From: Rhynchopus euleeides
Lineage: Eukaryota; Euglenozoa; Diplonemea; Diplonemida; Diplonemidae
Reading direction: 5' to 3'
NCBI GenBank assembly: GCA_963210315.1
Contig: OY723252.1
Location: 620,001 to 684,000 of the forward strand
Length of the DNA stretch: 64,000 nucleotides
Shown here: positions 11,716 through 20,806 of the stretch, piece after piece
Position numbering within the stretch: the stretch's first letter is position 1
Layout: each line of letters begins with the position of its first letter
Program-made: the position numbers and the translations under genes
The notes under the pieces: generated by a model
Databases searched by the model: none
Told to the model about the DNA's origin: nothing
What the model saw: the letters and a program-made list of their open reading frames with translations, nothing else

Positions 11716-13548
11716 CTCCTCCACGAGACGAGTCGCGGCCAGTGGGGCGTACTGCAGCAGCCCCTCTGTCGTCCGGTGGCGGGTCAGCTTCTGCACCGCT
11801 CGCAACTCGAGCCCCTTGTGAATCAGGTGGTGCACTGCCCCCCTGCGTAGACTGTGTGGCGTCAGCGCGGGGTTCACCCGTTTTACCGCCCGGGACACCT
11901 TGCTGTACGACACGCCTTGAACCAGGCCGCCGTCCCGGTTCTTCCGCATCGTCTTCCCCAGCACACCGTTCAGCTGCGTAGGCAAACACACCCCTGTAGT
12001 CTGTCCCTTCGCGAACGGGTCGTTCTTGGTGCCCCTCCAGGTTATAGATACCACCCCGTCGTTCTTCACCCGCACCTCTCGGGTTGCAATACTCTTCACG
12101 TCCGAGCACCTTGCGGCCCCGTGCCACATCAGCCCCAGTGCCAGTCGCACCTCGGGGTCCCGCTCGTCCCGCATCGCCTGCTCCACTTCTGCCTTCGTCG
12201 CCGGCACCGCCTGTGTCCGGGGCACCTCCGCCCCCATGCGCCTCAGTCCCCGTCTGAACGCGTCGAGCTTGTGCGAGTGCACTGTGTCCTCCAGCATGTG
12301 GCGGTGCGCGGACGACACGGCGTAGCTGTAGGCCAGCCCCGAGGATGGCAGCACGTTGTCGACAGACATCTTCTTGGAGACCCACAAGATGATCGCCGTC
12401 CCCGTGTCGATGGGTCCCTCGGCGGCCTCCCAGGCCTGACGGAACTCCTGGAACCGCCGGTAGCACGACGCGATGTTGTCCCATGTGGAGTTCGCGAGTG
12501 CCCGGTCCAGAACGGCGTTGGCTGCAGACACGACTTCCCCCCTCGTCCCGTCCGGGAGGGTTGCTGTCTCTGACATCCGCGGGCGTCCTCGAGTTGCTGG
12601 CCCCCTGCGCAGCCACCGCTGCAGCCCCGACTCGATTGTGTGGCCTTCCGCTGTCGGGTCCCGCCCCTGGGATCCCGTCTGCTGCACTGCTGGGCCGGCC
12701 CGCTCTGTCGCCTGCTCTCTCCGAGCAGTGTTGGTGACCGGCCACGGCCTGTGTGGCGTCATCCCGTGATCTTGCTGCGCCATTTGCTCCCCCTGAGCAC
12801 TGGGCTGTATTCTTACTAACCACGGTGTGCGTGGATTCTGCTCCCCCTGAGCTTGATGCACCGCTGGCTCCCCTTGAGCACTGGGCTGTGTGATTTGCGT
12901 TTTTACTAGCCACGGCGTGCGTGGATTCTGCTCCCCTTGAGCTTGCTTCGCCGCTGGCTCCCCTTGAGCACTGGGCTGTGTGATTTTCGTTTTTACTATC
13001 CACGGCGTGCGTGGTTTCTGCTCCCCTTGAGCTTGCTTCGCCGCTGGCTCCCCTTGAGCACTGGGCTGTGTGATTTTCGTTTTTACTATCCACGGCGTGC
13101 GTGGTTTCTGCTCCCCTTGAGCTTGCTTCGCCGCTGGCTCCCCTTGAGCACTGGGCTGTGTGATTTGCGTTTTTACTAGCCACGGCGTGCGTGGATTCTG
13201 CTCCCCTTGAGCTTGATGCGCCGCTGGCTCCCCTTGAGCACTGGGCTGTGTGATTTCCGTTTTTACTAGCCACGGCGTGCGTGGATTCTGCTCCCCTTGA
13301 GCTTGATGCGCCGCTGGCTCCCCTTGAGCACTGGGCTGTGTGATTTCCGTATTTACTAGCCACGGCGTGCGTGGATTCTGCTCCCCTTGAGCTTGCTTCG
13401 CCGCTGGCTCCCCTTGAGCACTGGGCTGTGTGATTTCCGTTTTTACTAGCCACGGCGTGCGTGGGTTCTGCTCCCCTTGAGCTTGATGCGCCGCTGGCTC
13501 CCCTTGAGCACTGGGCTGTGTGGTTTGCGCTTTTACTCGCCACGGCAT
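11689..13548 (-). CDS. Tyrosine recombinase ORF2 of the YR retrotransposon
   Basis: The catalytic part starts at the ATG at 12576 (295 aa): R156 in a GAARCSD motif, H241-x2-R244 in TPHSLRR, H267 in RHR and Y276 in QYAP, with K184 a candidate for the beta-hairpin lysine. This is the complete R..H-x-x-R..H..Y set of tyrosine recombinases. It would integrate the circular cDNA into the genome. The frame continues upstream through 30-residue repeats (90-bp tandem units) with an in-frame ATG at 13548, so the protein may carry a Gln/Pro-rich repeat N-terminus; which start is used cannot be decided from sequence. It overlaps the RT frame, which lies -1 relative to it. Confidence 0.85.
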   Translation of the reverse strand: MPWRVKAQTTQPSAQGEPAAHQAQGEQNPRTPWLVKTEITQPSAQGEPAAKQAQGEQNPRTPWLVNTEITQPSAQGEPAAHQAQGEQNPRTPWLVKTEITQPSAQGEPAAHQAQGEQNPRTPWLVKTQITQPSAQGEPAAKQAQGEQKPRTPWIVKTKITQPSAQGEPAAKQAQGEQKPRTPWIVKTKITQPSAQGEPAAKQAQGEQNPRTPWLVKTQITQPSAQGEPAVHQAQGEQNPRTPWLVRIQPSAQGEQMAQQDHGMTPHRPWPVTNTARREQATERAGPAVQQTGSQGRDPTAEGHTIESGLQRWLRRGPATRGRPRMSETATLPDGTRGEVVSAANAVLDRALANSTWDNIASCYRRFQEFRQAWEAAEGPIDTGTAIILWVSKKMSVDNVLPSSGLAYSYAVSSAHRHMLEDTVHSHKLDAFRRGLRRMGAEVPRTQAVPATKAEVEQAMRDERDPEVRLALGLMWHGAARCSDVKSIATREVRVKNDGVVSITWRGTKNDPFAKGQTTGVCLPTQLNGVLGKTMRKNRDGGLVQGVSYSKVSRAVKRVNPALTPHSLRRGAVHHLIHKGLELRAVQKLTRHRTTEGLLQYAPLAATRLVEETATTSRQL

Positions 13549-13610
13549 GCGTGAATTCTGCTCCCCTTGAGCTTGTGGCACCGCTGGTTCCCCTTGAAGT
13601 GTGGACTGTG
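12790..13610 (-). repeat. 90-bp tandem repeats open in two overlapping frames
   Basis: About nine copies of a 90-bp unit (unit starts such as 12901, 12991, 13081, 13171, 13261, 13351, 13441, 13531), differing at a few positions. Since 90 is a multiple of three, both minus-strand frames stay open. The recombinase frame gives a Q-G-E-P-A/N-P-R-T-P-W unit; the RT frame gives a Ser/Ala/Gly-rich unit ending T-A-Q-C-S-R. One of the two must be incidental. Confidence 0.85.
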
Positions 13611-13686
13611 TGTGCAGTGGCGGTGTGTCTGAGGGAGGTGTCGCCGGCCCGCACAACCCCGGCTCTCCCTGCGCAGGTGTGGCTTG

Positions 13687-14715
13687 TCACTTGCCCCACT
13701 TGGATCCCTTGTTGAAGCCCTTGTTGAAGCCCTTGTTGGATCCCTTTCCCCCCTTACCTCCCTTCGGCACCACTGGCCTCTCTTCCTCCTCGTCCCACGC
13801 GCCCTCGGTGCGGCGCCGCTTGTTGTTGGCCTTCTCCTTCTCGCCCTCGCTCTGGGCTTGGCTCTGGAGCGACCTGAATAGTTGCTCCGTCAGCGCGCTT
13901 GCCGGCATGCCCTCCAGCCGCCGCTCCCAGTGCAGCTGCGCCGCGAGCCCGTACCACTCCCGGAGGCGCAGCCCCTCCAAGCGGACCAGGAGGTTGTGGG
14001 CAGCTTGCACTGCCTCAGGCTTCGTCGACACGATGGGGATCAGGATGTCCAACACGGAGAGCGCGACCCGAAGTTCGTGCTGGGGCCCGGTCGCTGCCGC
14101 AGCCGCATCGTCCGCCCCCTTCCCGAAACGATCACGCAGTGCCCTCATGGCCATTGCGTGCAGCGCTGGCGACTGCATCCGGTGGCGCCATTGCTCCACC
14201 ACCGTGATGCGGGTGCCGGTCAGCCCCTCGCGTTCCAGCTTCGCCTGCCGCTCCTTCCTCTGCATATCATCCAAGACCTCCTCCAGAATTGCCTTGGTGT
14301 TTGGGTTATCCACACCCCTCATCAACTCCCAGAGGTCCCTCACCTTGGGCGTAGCGTCACTCATGTTGGCATCGGCGTCGCCCTCGTCCTCCTCCTTGAG
14401 GGTCCATGTTGCCTCACCATTGTGGAGATACAGCGCGCAGAGGGGGCAGACCCAGTGTGGCTCCATCCACTGGTCGGTCATCTTCTCGACCGTCTGATCC
14501 CCCGTGCCCTCCATGTAGGCCTTCAGGCAGCTCTTCGTCGTCCGCCTTCCACACATGCGACACACAGACGAGTGCGCGTCGGAGTGCAGCGCCCCGCACT
14601 CCGGAAACACGCAGTCGGGGGTGCCGTCCACCCCCGCTGCGTTTCCCGGAACAACCGGGGTCGGAACATCGATCCACGCCTGGTCGATGATCACGGTTGC
14701 GTTCCGGTCCGGCAT
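13687..14715 (-). CDS. Gag-like ORF1 of the YR retrotransposon, with zinc finger and basic C-terminus
   Basis: 342 aa from the first ATG (14715; the open frame continues upstream only with TTG). A PHD/treble-clef-like cluster spans residues 35-93 (C35, C40, C52, C55, C63, H87, C90, C93, with the typical W-V-C-P-L-C ending). The middle is helical. The C-terminus has an RRR cluster and a Gly-Lys/Asn-Lys-rich tail suited to nucleic-acid binding. Position first in the element and the basic tail indicate a nucleocapsid-like role in packaging the element RNA (inference). It ends 30 bp before the next open frame begins. Confidence 0.75.
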   Translation of the reverse strand: MPDRNATVIIDQAWIDVPTPVVPGNAAGVDGTPDCVFPECGALHSDAHSSVCRMCGRRTTKSCLKAYMEGTGDQTVEKMTDQWMEPHWVCPLCALYLHNGEATWTLKEEDEGDADANMSDATPKVRDLWELMRGVDNPNTKAILEEVLDDMQRKERQAKLEREGLTGTRITVVEQWRHRMQSPALHAMAMRALRDRFGKGADDAAAAATGPQHELRVALSVLDILIPIVSTKPEAVQAAHNLLVRLEGLRLREWYGLAAQLHWERRLEGMPASALTEQLFRSLQSQAQSEGEKEKANNKRRRTEGAWDEEEERPVVPKGGKGGKGSNKGFNKGFNKGSKWGK

Positions 14716-14885
14716 TGTGTTGTTTGGTTGTTTGGGAGAGGTTGTGAGAGTTGTGGTGAAACGCACACACCTCGACCTGTGATGAGGTGAGATGTGGCTC
14801 TGCAATTACGGCACTACGCGTGCCGTAAACTCAAATGACCTGCTTTCTCCGTGTTCCATTTCCTCCTTCATTGCATGAGGCTACA
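14698..14885 (-). repeat. 5' 188-bp direct repeat of the YR retrotransposon
   Basis: Identical by eye to 9624-9811. It runs from TGCGTTCCGGTCCGGC to GCATGAGGCTACA. The ATG of the gag-like frame (14715) lies inside it, so the leader and the first residues of ORF1 are repeat-encoded. The sequence just outside contains TATAAAAAA. Confidence 0.85.
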
Positions 14886-16384
14886 TATAAAAAATACGCC
14901 TCTTCTGCCGCGCGTTTGCTTCACCCACCGCTCGGGGGGAGAGGGAATGAAACGAGCTTGTTTGTTGGCCGCATCCCGTCACTTCGTTAAGTGGTGTAGC
15001 GAGCTCGGCTTCCCGAGGGTGTGGCCTCCAGAGGAGGGCGCACTGCGCGATGCATGTGCACACCTCCACACCTCGCGGAAACCTTTAGACGCGTTTCCTC
15101 CCAGATATGGTGGGAGGGCGGGTGCAAAATGCAGATGAAACCTCGTGAAAATGCAAAAAAAATGCATTTAAAAAAAATGCCGAGATACAATCAAGCGAAA
15201 TGGCTGGATTTGTGAGAAATCACTATTTTGAAACGTGATGAACTGTCCGGATATTTGCCGAAAGTTGGCGGCTGGCACTGCAGCTAGCGAAGACCCTACC
15301 CTACCCCTCTACCCCCACGCACACCCACACATGCAGATCTTTGATATTAGTGTCGACACACACCGAGCACCTGCTCTGGTGTGATCCCCACTGGATATCG
15401 GCACGCACACGCGCTACGATTTTTGTCGAGGTGTCAGCCGCACCGAGCAAGCTCTGATGCGACTACCCAACCTCCACTGCAACACACACGTGAAATTCGT
15501 ATTCCCCCCCCCCCCCCCCCCGGAGTGGTGCGGAACAGACCCAAACACCTTGCTCCTTTTTGATGCGATTCACACCCGCCAACCGATACCGCCAACACCA
15601 CCACCCCCTCCTCAGCGTGCCTTGAAGCGCCGACCAGAAACGAACGCGGGACGTGGGGTGGCTAGGCCCCCCGTCCTCTTGTCTCGAGCCCCGTCACCCC
15701 CCGCTCCACACAAGCTGACGCTCGCCTGGCGTCGCACAGGCACATAACATTGTACACCCGGTGCTTCATAAGAAGCGCCACGTCCAGCAACTATACATGA
15801 AAAGAGATCTGGACCACTTCCGCTGAGCGGCACGCATTGCAATCTGATTGAAGAAAATGACACAGGCAGATTTGGAAACCTTGTTGCCAGCGCAGGTCGC
15901 ACGAGCGAGCACTGATGTTCCCCTCCACAGAACACACACTCCGCCGCCATTTCCGTTGTTTTGAAGCAAATGCAGAGAAGAAGGAATACTGTTCGGCCCC
16001 GATATTCGCCTGCAATCCAGGCAGGGCCCGCAATGGTATGCACTTCGGTTGGCACGATCAAAGAAATACCTACCCATCCCGCCACCCCTCCCCCCACCCC
16101 CTACCCCGCAAACATGAGATAACCTGCTGACACGAAGAACGCCCCGAGGTTTTGCAGGCGAAACTGGCAGAGGGGAAAAAAAAAGGGGCTCGGCACACTT
16201 TGAGACAGAGTGAAGGGGCAGCAGCCCCCTCCACAACCACCACCACCACCACAACAATCGGGCTAGAAACAACAAGGGGGGGTGGGGGGGGGGGGGGGGT
16301 GGGGGGCAAACAGCGGGGGTGAGAGTGAACCGTCCACCTCCACCGCTATCCCCTCCCCACCCCAACCGCCTTACTGGGGGCAAC
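14886..16384. other. Intergenic, no gene recognised
   Basis: Contains a C-run at about 15506-15522 and a G-run at about 16277-16307. Frames here are short and compositionally biased. Nothing resembling a known family was seen on either strand. Confidence 0.5.
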
Positions 16385-17062
16385 TCACTGCGCCGTCTTC
16401 TTGGCCTTTGCCTCCTCCACCATCCCGCGGAAGTAGGCGTGCCAGCAGGTGTCGTCGGTGAGCTCGGGGTGGAACGAGATTGCGAAGATGTTGTCCTGGC
16501 GCACCGCAACGGTGATGTCCTGGTTCTCCTCCGGCTGGTGCTCGTGGTGCACGGAGTACCTGTCCTTGAAGGAGTGCGTCACGGTGGCGAGGGTCACCAC
16601 GTCTTCGCCCATCTCCATGACGTACGGCGCGCGGATGAAGATCTCGCTCCCCGTTGGCTTGATCAGCTCCGCCACATGCGGCGCGACGGTGACGGGCGAC
16701 TCGAACGAGTTAATCTGCCGCCCGAACCCATTGCGGCGCACGGTTGTGTGAAGCCCGCCGAACAGTGCCTGGCCACCGTGACGCTGGTCTGTCACATTCT
16801 CACTCAGCACGATCATGCCAGCGCATGTCCCCATGATGGGAAGCTTCTCCTCGTGGATGAGCTTGCGGATCGGGTCGATCAGATTGTTGTCACGGGCAAC
16901 GAGGCCGATTGTTGTGCTCTCGCCACCGGGCAGGACGAGCCCATCCAGCCCGTCGAGGTCCTTCGGTCCCCGCACATCGACCGCACAGCAGCCGACCGCC
17001 TTGACCATGTTCATGTGCTCTTCGAACCCACCCTGGATGCACAGCACACCAACACGCAACAT
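16385..17062 (-). CDS. PDX2: Pyridoxal 5'-phosphate synthase glutaminase subunit (PdxT/SNO/PDX2)
   Basis: 225 aa, intronless, ATG at 17062. A class-I glutaminase of the PdxT family. It opens with VGVLCIQGGFEEH, has the oxyanion/substrate motif LPGGEST (residues 44-50), the nucleophile C80 in MGTCAGMIV, and the His-Glu pair H198/E200 in SFHPEL. It hydrolyses glutamine and passes ammonia to the PdxS/PDX1 synthase, which builds pyridoxal phosphate from ribose 5-phosphate and glyceraldehyde 3-phosphate. PDX1 is not in the window. Length and catalytic residues are normal, so it should be active. A pyrimidine-rich stretch ending in CAG (17096-17094) lies 32 bases upstream. Family assignment is secure. 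Confidence 0.95.
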   Translation of the reverse strand: MLRVGVLCIQGGFEEHMNMVKAVGCCAVDVRGPKDLDGLDGLVLPGGESTTIGLVARDNNLIDPIRKLIHEEKLPIMGTCAGMIVLSENVTDQRHGGQALFGGLHTTVRRNGFGRQINSFESPVTVAPHVAELIKPTGSEIFIRAPYVMEMGEDVVTLATVTHSFKDRYSVHHEHQPEENQDITVAVRQDNIFAISFHPELTDDTCWHAYFRGMVEEAKAKKTAQ

Positions 17063-17093
17063 TGTTCCGACAGCTGTGCGACGTGACTGATGC

Positions 17094-17114
17094 CTGTAGG
17101 GAGAGAGGATGGAT
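17094..17114 (-). promoter_or_regulatory. Putative 3' splice (trans-splice) acceptor upstream of PDX2
   Basis: On the minus strand a CATCCTCTCTCCCTACAG pyrimidine tract with AG lies 32 nt before the PDX2 ATG, and no other AG is better placed. In an organism with spliced-leader processing this would be the leader addition site; otherwise it could end a 5' UTR intron. The trans-splicing role is inferred. Confidence 0.4.
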
Positions 17115-17533
17115 GTAGGAACGGGTGGGGGTGAGGGTGAGGGCAGTGGACCTGCCTGAAGTGCAACAAAGGATGGATTGATGGCAGAGCACAGGAGATG
17201 GAGAAGAAACTTTGTGTCTGCAAATCAGAAAGGGGAGAGAAGAACCAGCGGGCATTCGTCGATCGCGAGAACACCCCACACGCCTGCTGCGGGTGTGGTG
17301 TGTCCTGCATGATCTGCATAGCAAAGTTTCCTGCGTTGTTAGCACAACTCCAAAACAATAAGGAGCGTCGCTGCGCACCGAATCCTTCCTTGTGTCTGCC
17401 ACTCTTCCTCACACCCCAGGCGTGCCTGGTACAAAAAAGAAGAGTGGTGCAGTCAGGCGACAGGCTCCCGTCAAAGGGTCTCGAGCTGCGAATACCTTCA
17501 CGCAAATGGCAGGAGGGGAGGGGGGGGGGGACT

Positions 17534-17644
17534 GGGGGTCTTCGCTTCGGGGTGATCGTCAGTGCAGTTTGGTGCATTTCCTAAGGGAAACTCGGTGAAA
17601 AACTGACGAAGAATAACGAAGGGTAACGGCCAGCGAAGACCCCC
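17534..17644. repeat. Short TIR element, GGGGGTCTTCGCT family, copy 2
   Basis: Begins GGGGGTCTTCGCT and ends AGCGAAGACCCCC, a perfect 13-bp inverted terminal repeat, 111 bp overall. The interior is related to 969-1082. It is followed directly by the 8905-type block (17645-17722), so the two repeat types are adjacent here. Confidence 0.55.
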
Positions 17645-18397
17645 ATAGCTAACGACGAGTTGTTGCCTGTTAGCAAGACCCCCTCCCATCTCCATTCATT
17701 TGTATCACTTGTATCAACACTAGCCCTCGGAGGGGGGAGGGGGGGAGGGCGACTCTGCTCCGAGAGCGACCCATAGCAGAGCCATCGGACATTGCGCCTC
17801 TAGAGCATAGCGGGTGACGACTCCCCCCCGCGCATTGCACTTCTAACCGAGTAAACCGTGGCTGGTAGGCTTGCCACACTCGTCACGTAGGAGTCGTGGT
17901 GGTCAGTCACCCCGACGCTGTCGCGTCCGGCGGCCTGTGGGTAAAAGAGAGCATGGTTATGACCCCCGACGGGATCCCAGGAAACCCGGCCGGGAATCCC
18001 GCGGGGGGTTCTCCCGGGGGTAACCCGGGATCCCACCCGGGGGCAAGCCGTGCAAGAGCAGGGGTGGTGGTGGGGTGAGGTGATGGGGTGTCGGGCGTGC
18101 CCTTGACCCTTGATGACCAAGGCATGGCCGACGTGTTCGGAGGGCGGGACGTCGGGCCTGTCTGTTATTTCATCATCACACACGTTCGGGTGGGGAAGGG
18201 GGGCAGTGGCAGTGGAGGGTGATACTACTGGAATTGTGGCACCTCGATTCGGGCCTGCTTTGCCCCGTGTTCTATTTCCCACGCCATGCGGCTATTGTAT
18301 GCCTTGTGCGCACAATCCGGGGCAAAGCCAAAGGCAACTCCGCAGCCCGATCAGGAGGATGGCGTGGTTGCCAACAGTTGCGGTAGCGGTAGCGGTA

Positions 18398-18612
18398 CGG
18401 GTGGTGTGAACCAGTGCGTGACGACCAAACTACAACTACAATCAGGCAACGCAAATCCCCTCCTTCATCGAACGAGCTAAAACCCGATTTCCGAGACAGA
18501 AACTGTGCGAGAACACTTCCGAACTACCCTTTGTTGAGCGCACGCCAGCTGTCTCGCGCAGGGCTGTGCTGAGACACTGCGAAGCAGCCTGAAGGAAGGG
18601 GCACCTTCTCAC
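18398..18612. repeat. Interspersed repeat shared with 52645-52828
   Basis: Both copies contain ACGACCAAACTACAACTACA, ATCGAACGAGCT, CGAACTACCC/CGGACTACCC, TTTGTTGAGCGCAC and GTGCTGAGACACTGCGAAGC in the same order, with small insertions in this copy. One lies 3' of the DUF4116 gene and the other 5' of the DZIP1-like gene. The family is unrecognised and noncoding by eye. Confidence 0.65.
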
Positions 18613-18637
18613 TGGGTTGGTGCAGGTCCCCAGAGTG

Positions 18638-20806
18638 TCAGCAGGGTGTAGAAGGGCGAGCGGGTGTCTTGTTCTGATGCAGCTCAGGGAAGGCGGCAGC
18701 AAGGACGTCGCTGTCGCGCCGCAGCGGGGCTGACGCGTGGATGAAGGCGTTTGGGTCGGCACGCACAGCCGCCAGCACCACCTCCTTGTCGCAGCACAGC
18801 GCTGTGGAGGCGTACTTCAGGGCACATCCCTCCTGTCGCACAGCCACCAGCACCACCTCACGCTTGTTCCGCAGTGTGGTGCGGGCGAAGCGCAGCGCAC
18901 TGCCGCAACTCGTCACGGCTGCGAGGACCACCTCTTCGTCAGCACAGAAGACAGGATCGACGAACTGCAGCGCATCGCCGTGTGCACGAGCTGCTTGAAG
19001 CACAACCGACCTGTCGCTTCGCAGTGAAGGGTCAGCGTACTGCATCGCCCTCCCGTCCTGCAAGACGGCAGCCAGTTGAAGCTCCTTGTCACGGCACAGT
19101 GAGTAACTGGCGTGGCGAAGAGCGCACCCGCACTTGCGTACGGCTGCAAGCATGAAGTCTCTGTTGCTGTAGAAGGAAGGGTCGGCGTAGTGGAGACCAT
19201 GCCCGTCACCGTGTGTGGCTGCGAGCACCACCTCCCCGTCCTTCCGGAATAAAGTCGTGTCAGCATTTTCAAGTGCGCAAGGGGGCACCGTCAAAGGACA
19301 CGATTTCACAGCAGCAAGAAAGGCACCCCAGTCGATTTTACAAGTGCCGGAAGCCTTGGCGAATGCGTTGGCATCCTTCTGGACCGCTGCGAGGATCACA
19401 TCTCTGTTGCTGCGGATGGAAGCGTCACAGAACTGCAAGGCACATGGGTCCTGTGCCACCGCCGCAAGCTGCACCTCCGTGTCGCCCTTCACGGAGGGGT
19501 GGGCGTGCTGCAAGGCACGCCCATTCAGCTTGACACACTGCAGCACGAAGTCTCTGTTGGTCTGGAGTGACTCGTCTGCGACCCTGAGCACATATGGGTT
19601 ACGCCGCACACCTGCCAGCACCACCTCCTCGTCTTGATTCAGGTGGGATGGGGCACACTCCAGTGCCCTGCCCTGACCACCACCTCTGCTGTGCATGGCA
19701 GCCAGCACCACCTCCCTGTCGCCCTGCAGGGAAGGGTGGGCGTGTTGGAGTGCGCCTGGGTAGATCCCAACTGCTGCAAGGACAAGGTCTCGGTCGCAGC
19801 GCAGCGACTCGTCTGCGTGTTGGAGCACGTCGCCGTTCCAGAGAACTGCCTCGCGTTGAAACTCTGTGTCGTCGCGCAGCTGAGGTGATATTTCGGTGAA
19901 GGAGATGCGGTCCTGGCGCAACAAGGTCAGCACCACCTCCCTGTCGCCACTCAGCGCATCTGAAGCGTTTATACTAGCGCTCTCAAGTGTGAGAACAAGC
20001 TCCTTGTCGTTGCGCAGTGCCTCACTTGAGTACCGTAGATTGCTCTGTGCTGCCATGACCACCTGCCTGTCGTTGCGGAGGGACTCACATGCGTACTGGA
20101 TTGCATAGCTCTCGCTTTGCACAGCTGCCATGACGACCTCCCTGTCGGCCTGCAGCGCTGCATCGACATACTTGAGTGCATAGCCCCAGCGTTGCACAAG
20201 AGCGAGGACGAACGGCTTGTTGCTGCGAAGTCTCGTCGATGCGTACCTGTAGGGCTCGCTGTAGACACAGCGAGTGCTTGCCACCAGCACCACGTCTGCG
20301 TCCTGACGCATGTCTTCGGAAGCGTGTTGAAGTGCGGATCCGTTCATGTGGACCGCGGCTGTGACGATGTCTTTGTCACTGCGGAATGATTTATCCAGGT
20401 GCTGCAGCCCGTCAGCGTCACACCTTACCATCGCAAGCGCCACGTCACGCAGACGCCGTGCCCAAACAGGGATCATCTTCATGTCAAAAGGAACATCAGA
20501 TAGCGTCATCTCACTGCCGTCGTCAGAATCATCGGGTTTGCCCTCCAGCGCCTTCACGAAGCGAGCACCCGACAAGGCGACGTGGATGGAGCAGCCCTGC
20601 GACACACCTGCGGCACCGGACAGAGGGGTGCTGTCGTGGAGCACGTGCCCATCCACCGCCAGCTCCACGTCCTCGGCAAGCACGTCTGCAGGCGACCCGA
20701 GCACCACGTCGAGTGCCTTTGCTTTGAGATGCACCGGCGTGTCGTCCTCCCCGATGTGCACCGCATGCTGCTCCCCACACAGCCTGTCCTGCAGGTACAC
20801 CTCCAT
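18638..20806 (-). CDS. Ubiquitin-like / DUF4116-repeat protein, copy 1
   Basis: 722 aa from the ATG at 20806 (the frame is open further upstream, but that part is not repeat-related). Residues 1-85 resemble a ubiquitin-like fold (MEVYLQDRL start, a VxVxxGxP-like turn, LxxDxxLxVDGHVL in the middle). The rest is a chain of roughly a dozen ~50-residue DUF4116 repeats with the signature D-R-[ED]-V-V-L-A-A-V-x(4)-A-L-x-[YH]-A. DUF4116 has no established biochemical role; it is common in expanded protist families. A Ub-like head with a helical-repeat tail suggests an adaptor in ubiquitin or proteasome traffic, which is inference only. Compared with copy 2 it has a slightly longer C-terminus after the shared AAFPELH ending. 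Confidence 0.85.
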   Translation of the reverse strand: MEVYLQDRLCGEQHAVHIGEDDTPVHLKAKALDVVLGSPADVLAEDVELAVDGHVLHDSTPLSGAAGVSQGCSIHVALSGARFVKALEGKPDDSDDGSEMTLSDVPFDMKMIPVWARRLRDVALAMVRCDADGLQHLDKSFRSDKDIVTAAVHMNGSALQHASEDMRQDADVVLVASTRCVYSEPYRYASTRLRSNKPFVLALVQRWGYALKYVDAALQADREVVMAAVQSESYAIQYACESLRNDRQVVMAAQSNLRYSSEALRNDKELVLTLESASINASDALSGDREVVLTLLRQDRISFTEISPQLRDDTEFQREAVLWNGDVLQHADESLRCDRDLVLAAVGIYPGALQHAHPSLQGDREVVLAAMHSRGGGQGRALECAPSHLNQDEEVVLAGVRRNPYVLRVADESLQTNRDFVLQCVKLNGRALQHAHPSVKGDTEVQLAAVAQDPCALQFCDASIRSNRDVILAAVQKDANAFAKASGTCKIDWGAFLAAVKSCPLTVPPCALENADTTLFRKDGEVVLAATHGDGHGLHYADPSFYSNRDFMLAAVRKCGCALRHASYSLCRDKELQLAAVLQDGRAMQYADPSLRSDRSVVLQAARAHGDALQFVDPVFCADEEVVLAAVTSCGSALRFARTTLRNKREVVLVAVRQEGCALKYASTALCCDKEVVLAAVRADPNAFIHASAPLRRDSDVLAAAFPELHQNKTPARPSTPC

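Larger units (their letters stand above)
9624..14885 (-). mobile_element. VIPER/TATE-like tyrosine-recombinase retrotransposon (gag - YR - RT/RNase H)
   Basis: Three frames lie in the order gag-like, tyrosine recombinase, reverse transcriptase/RNase H, read on the minus strand. A 188-bp direct repeat bounds them: 14698-14885 at the 5' side and 9624-9811 at the 3' side, with no difference seen by eye. A third partial motif, GTGGTGAAACGCACACACC, lies at about 9870, suggesting the split direct repeats typical of this class. No integrase, protease or target-site duplication is seen, as expected when a tyrosine recombinase integrates a circle. In DIRS and Ngaro elements the recombinase is last; having it before RT matches trypanosomatid VIPER/TATE elements. 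All three frames look uninterrupted, so it may be recent or active. Confidence 0.85.
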
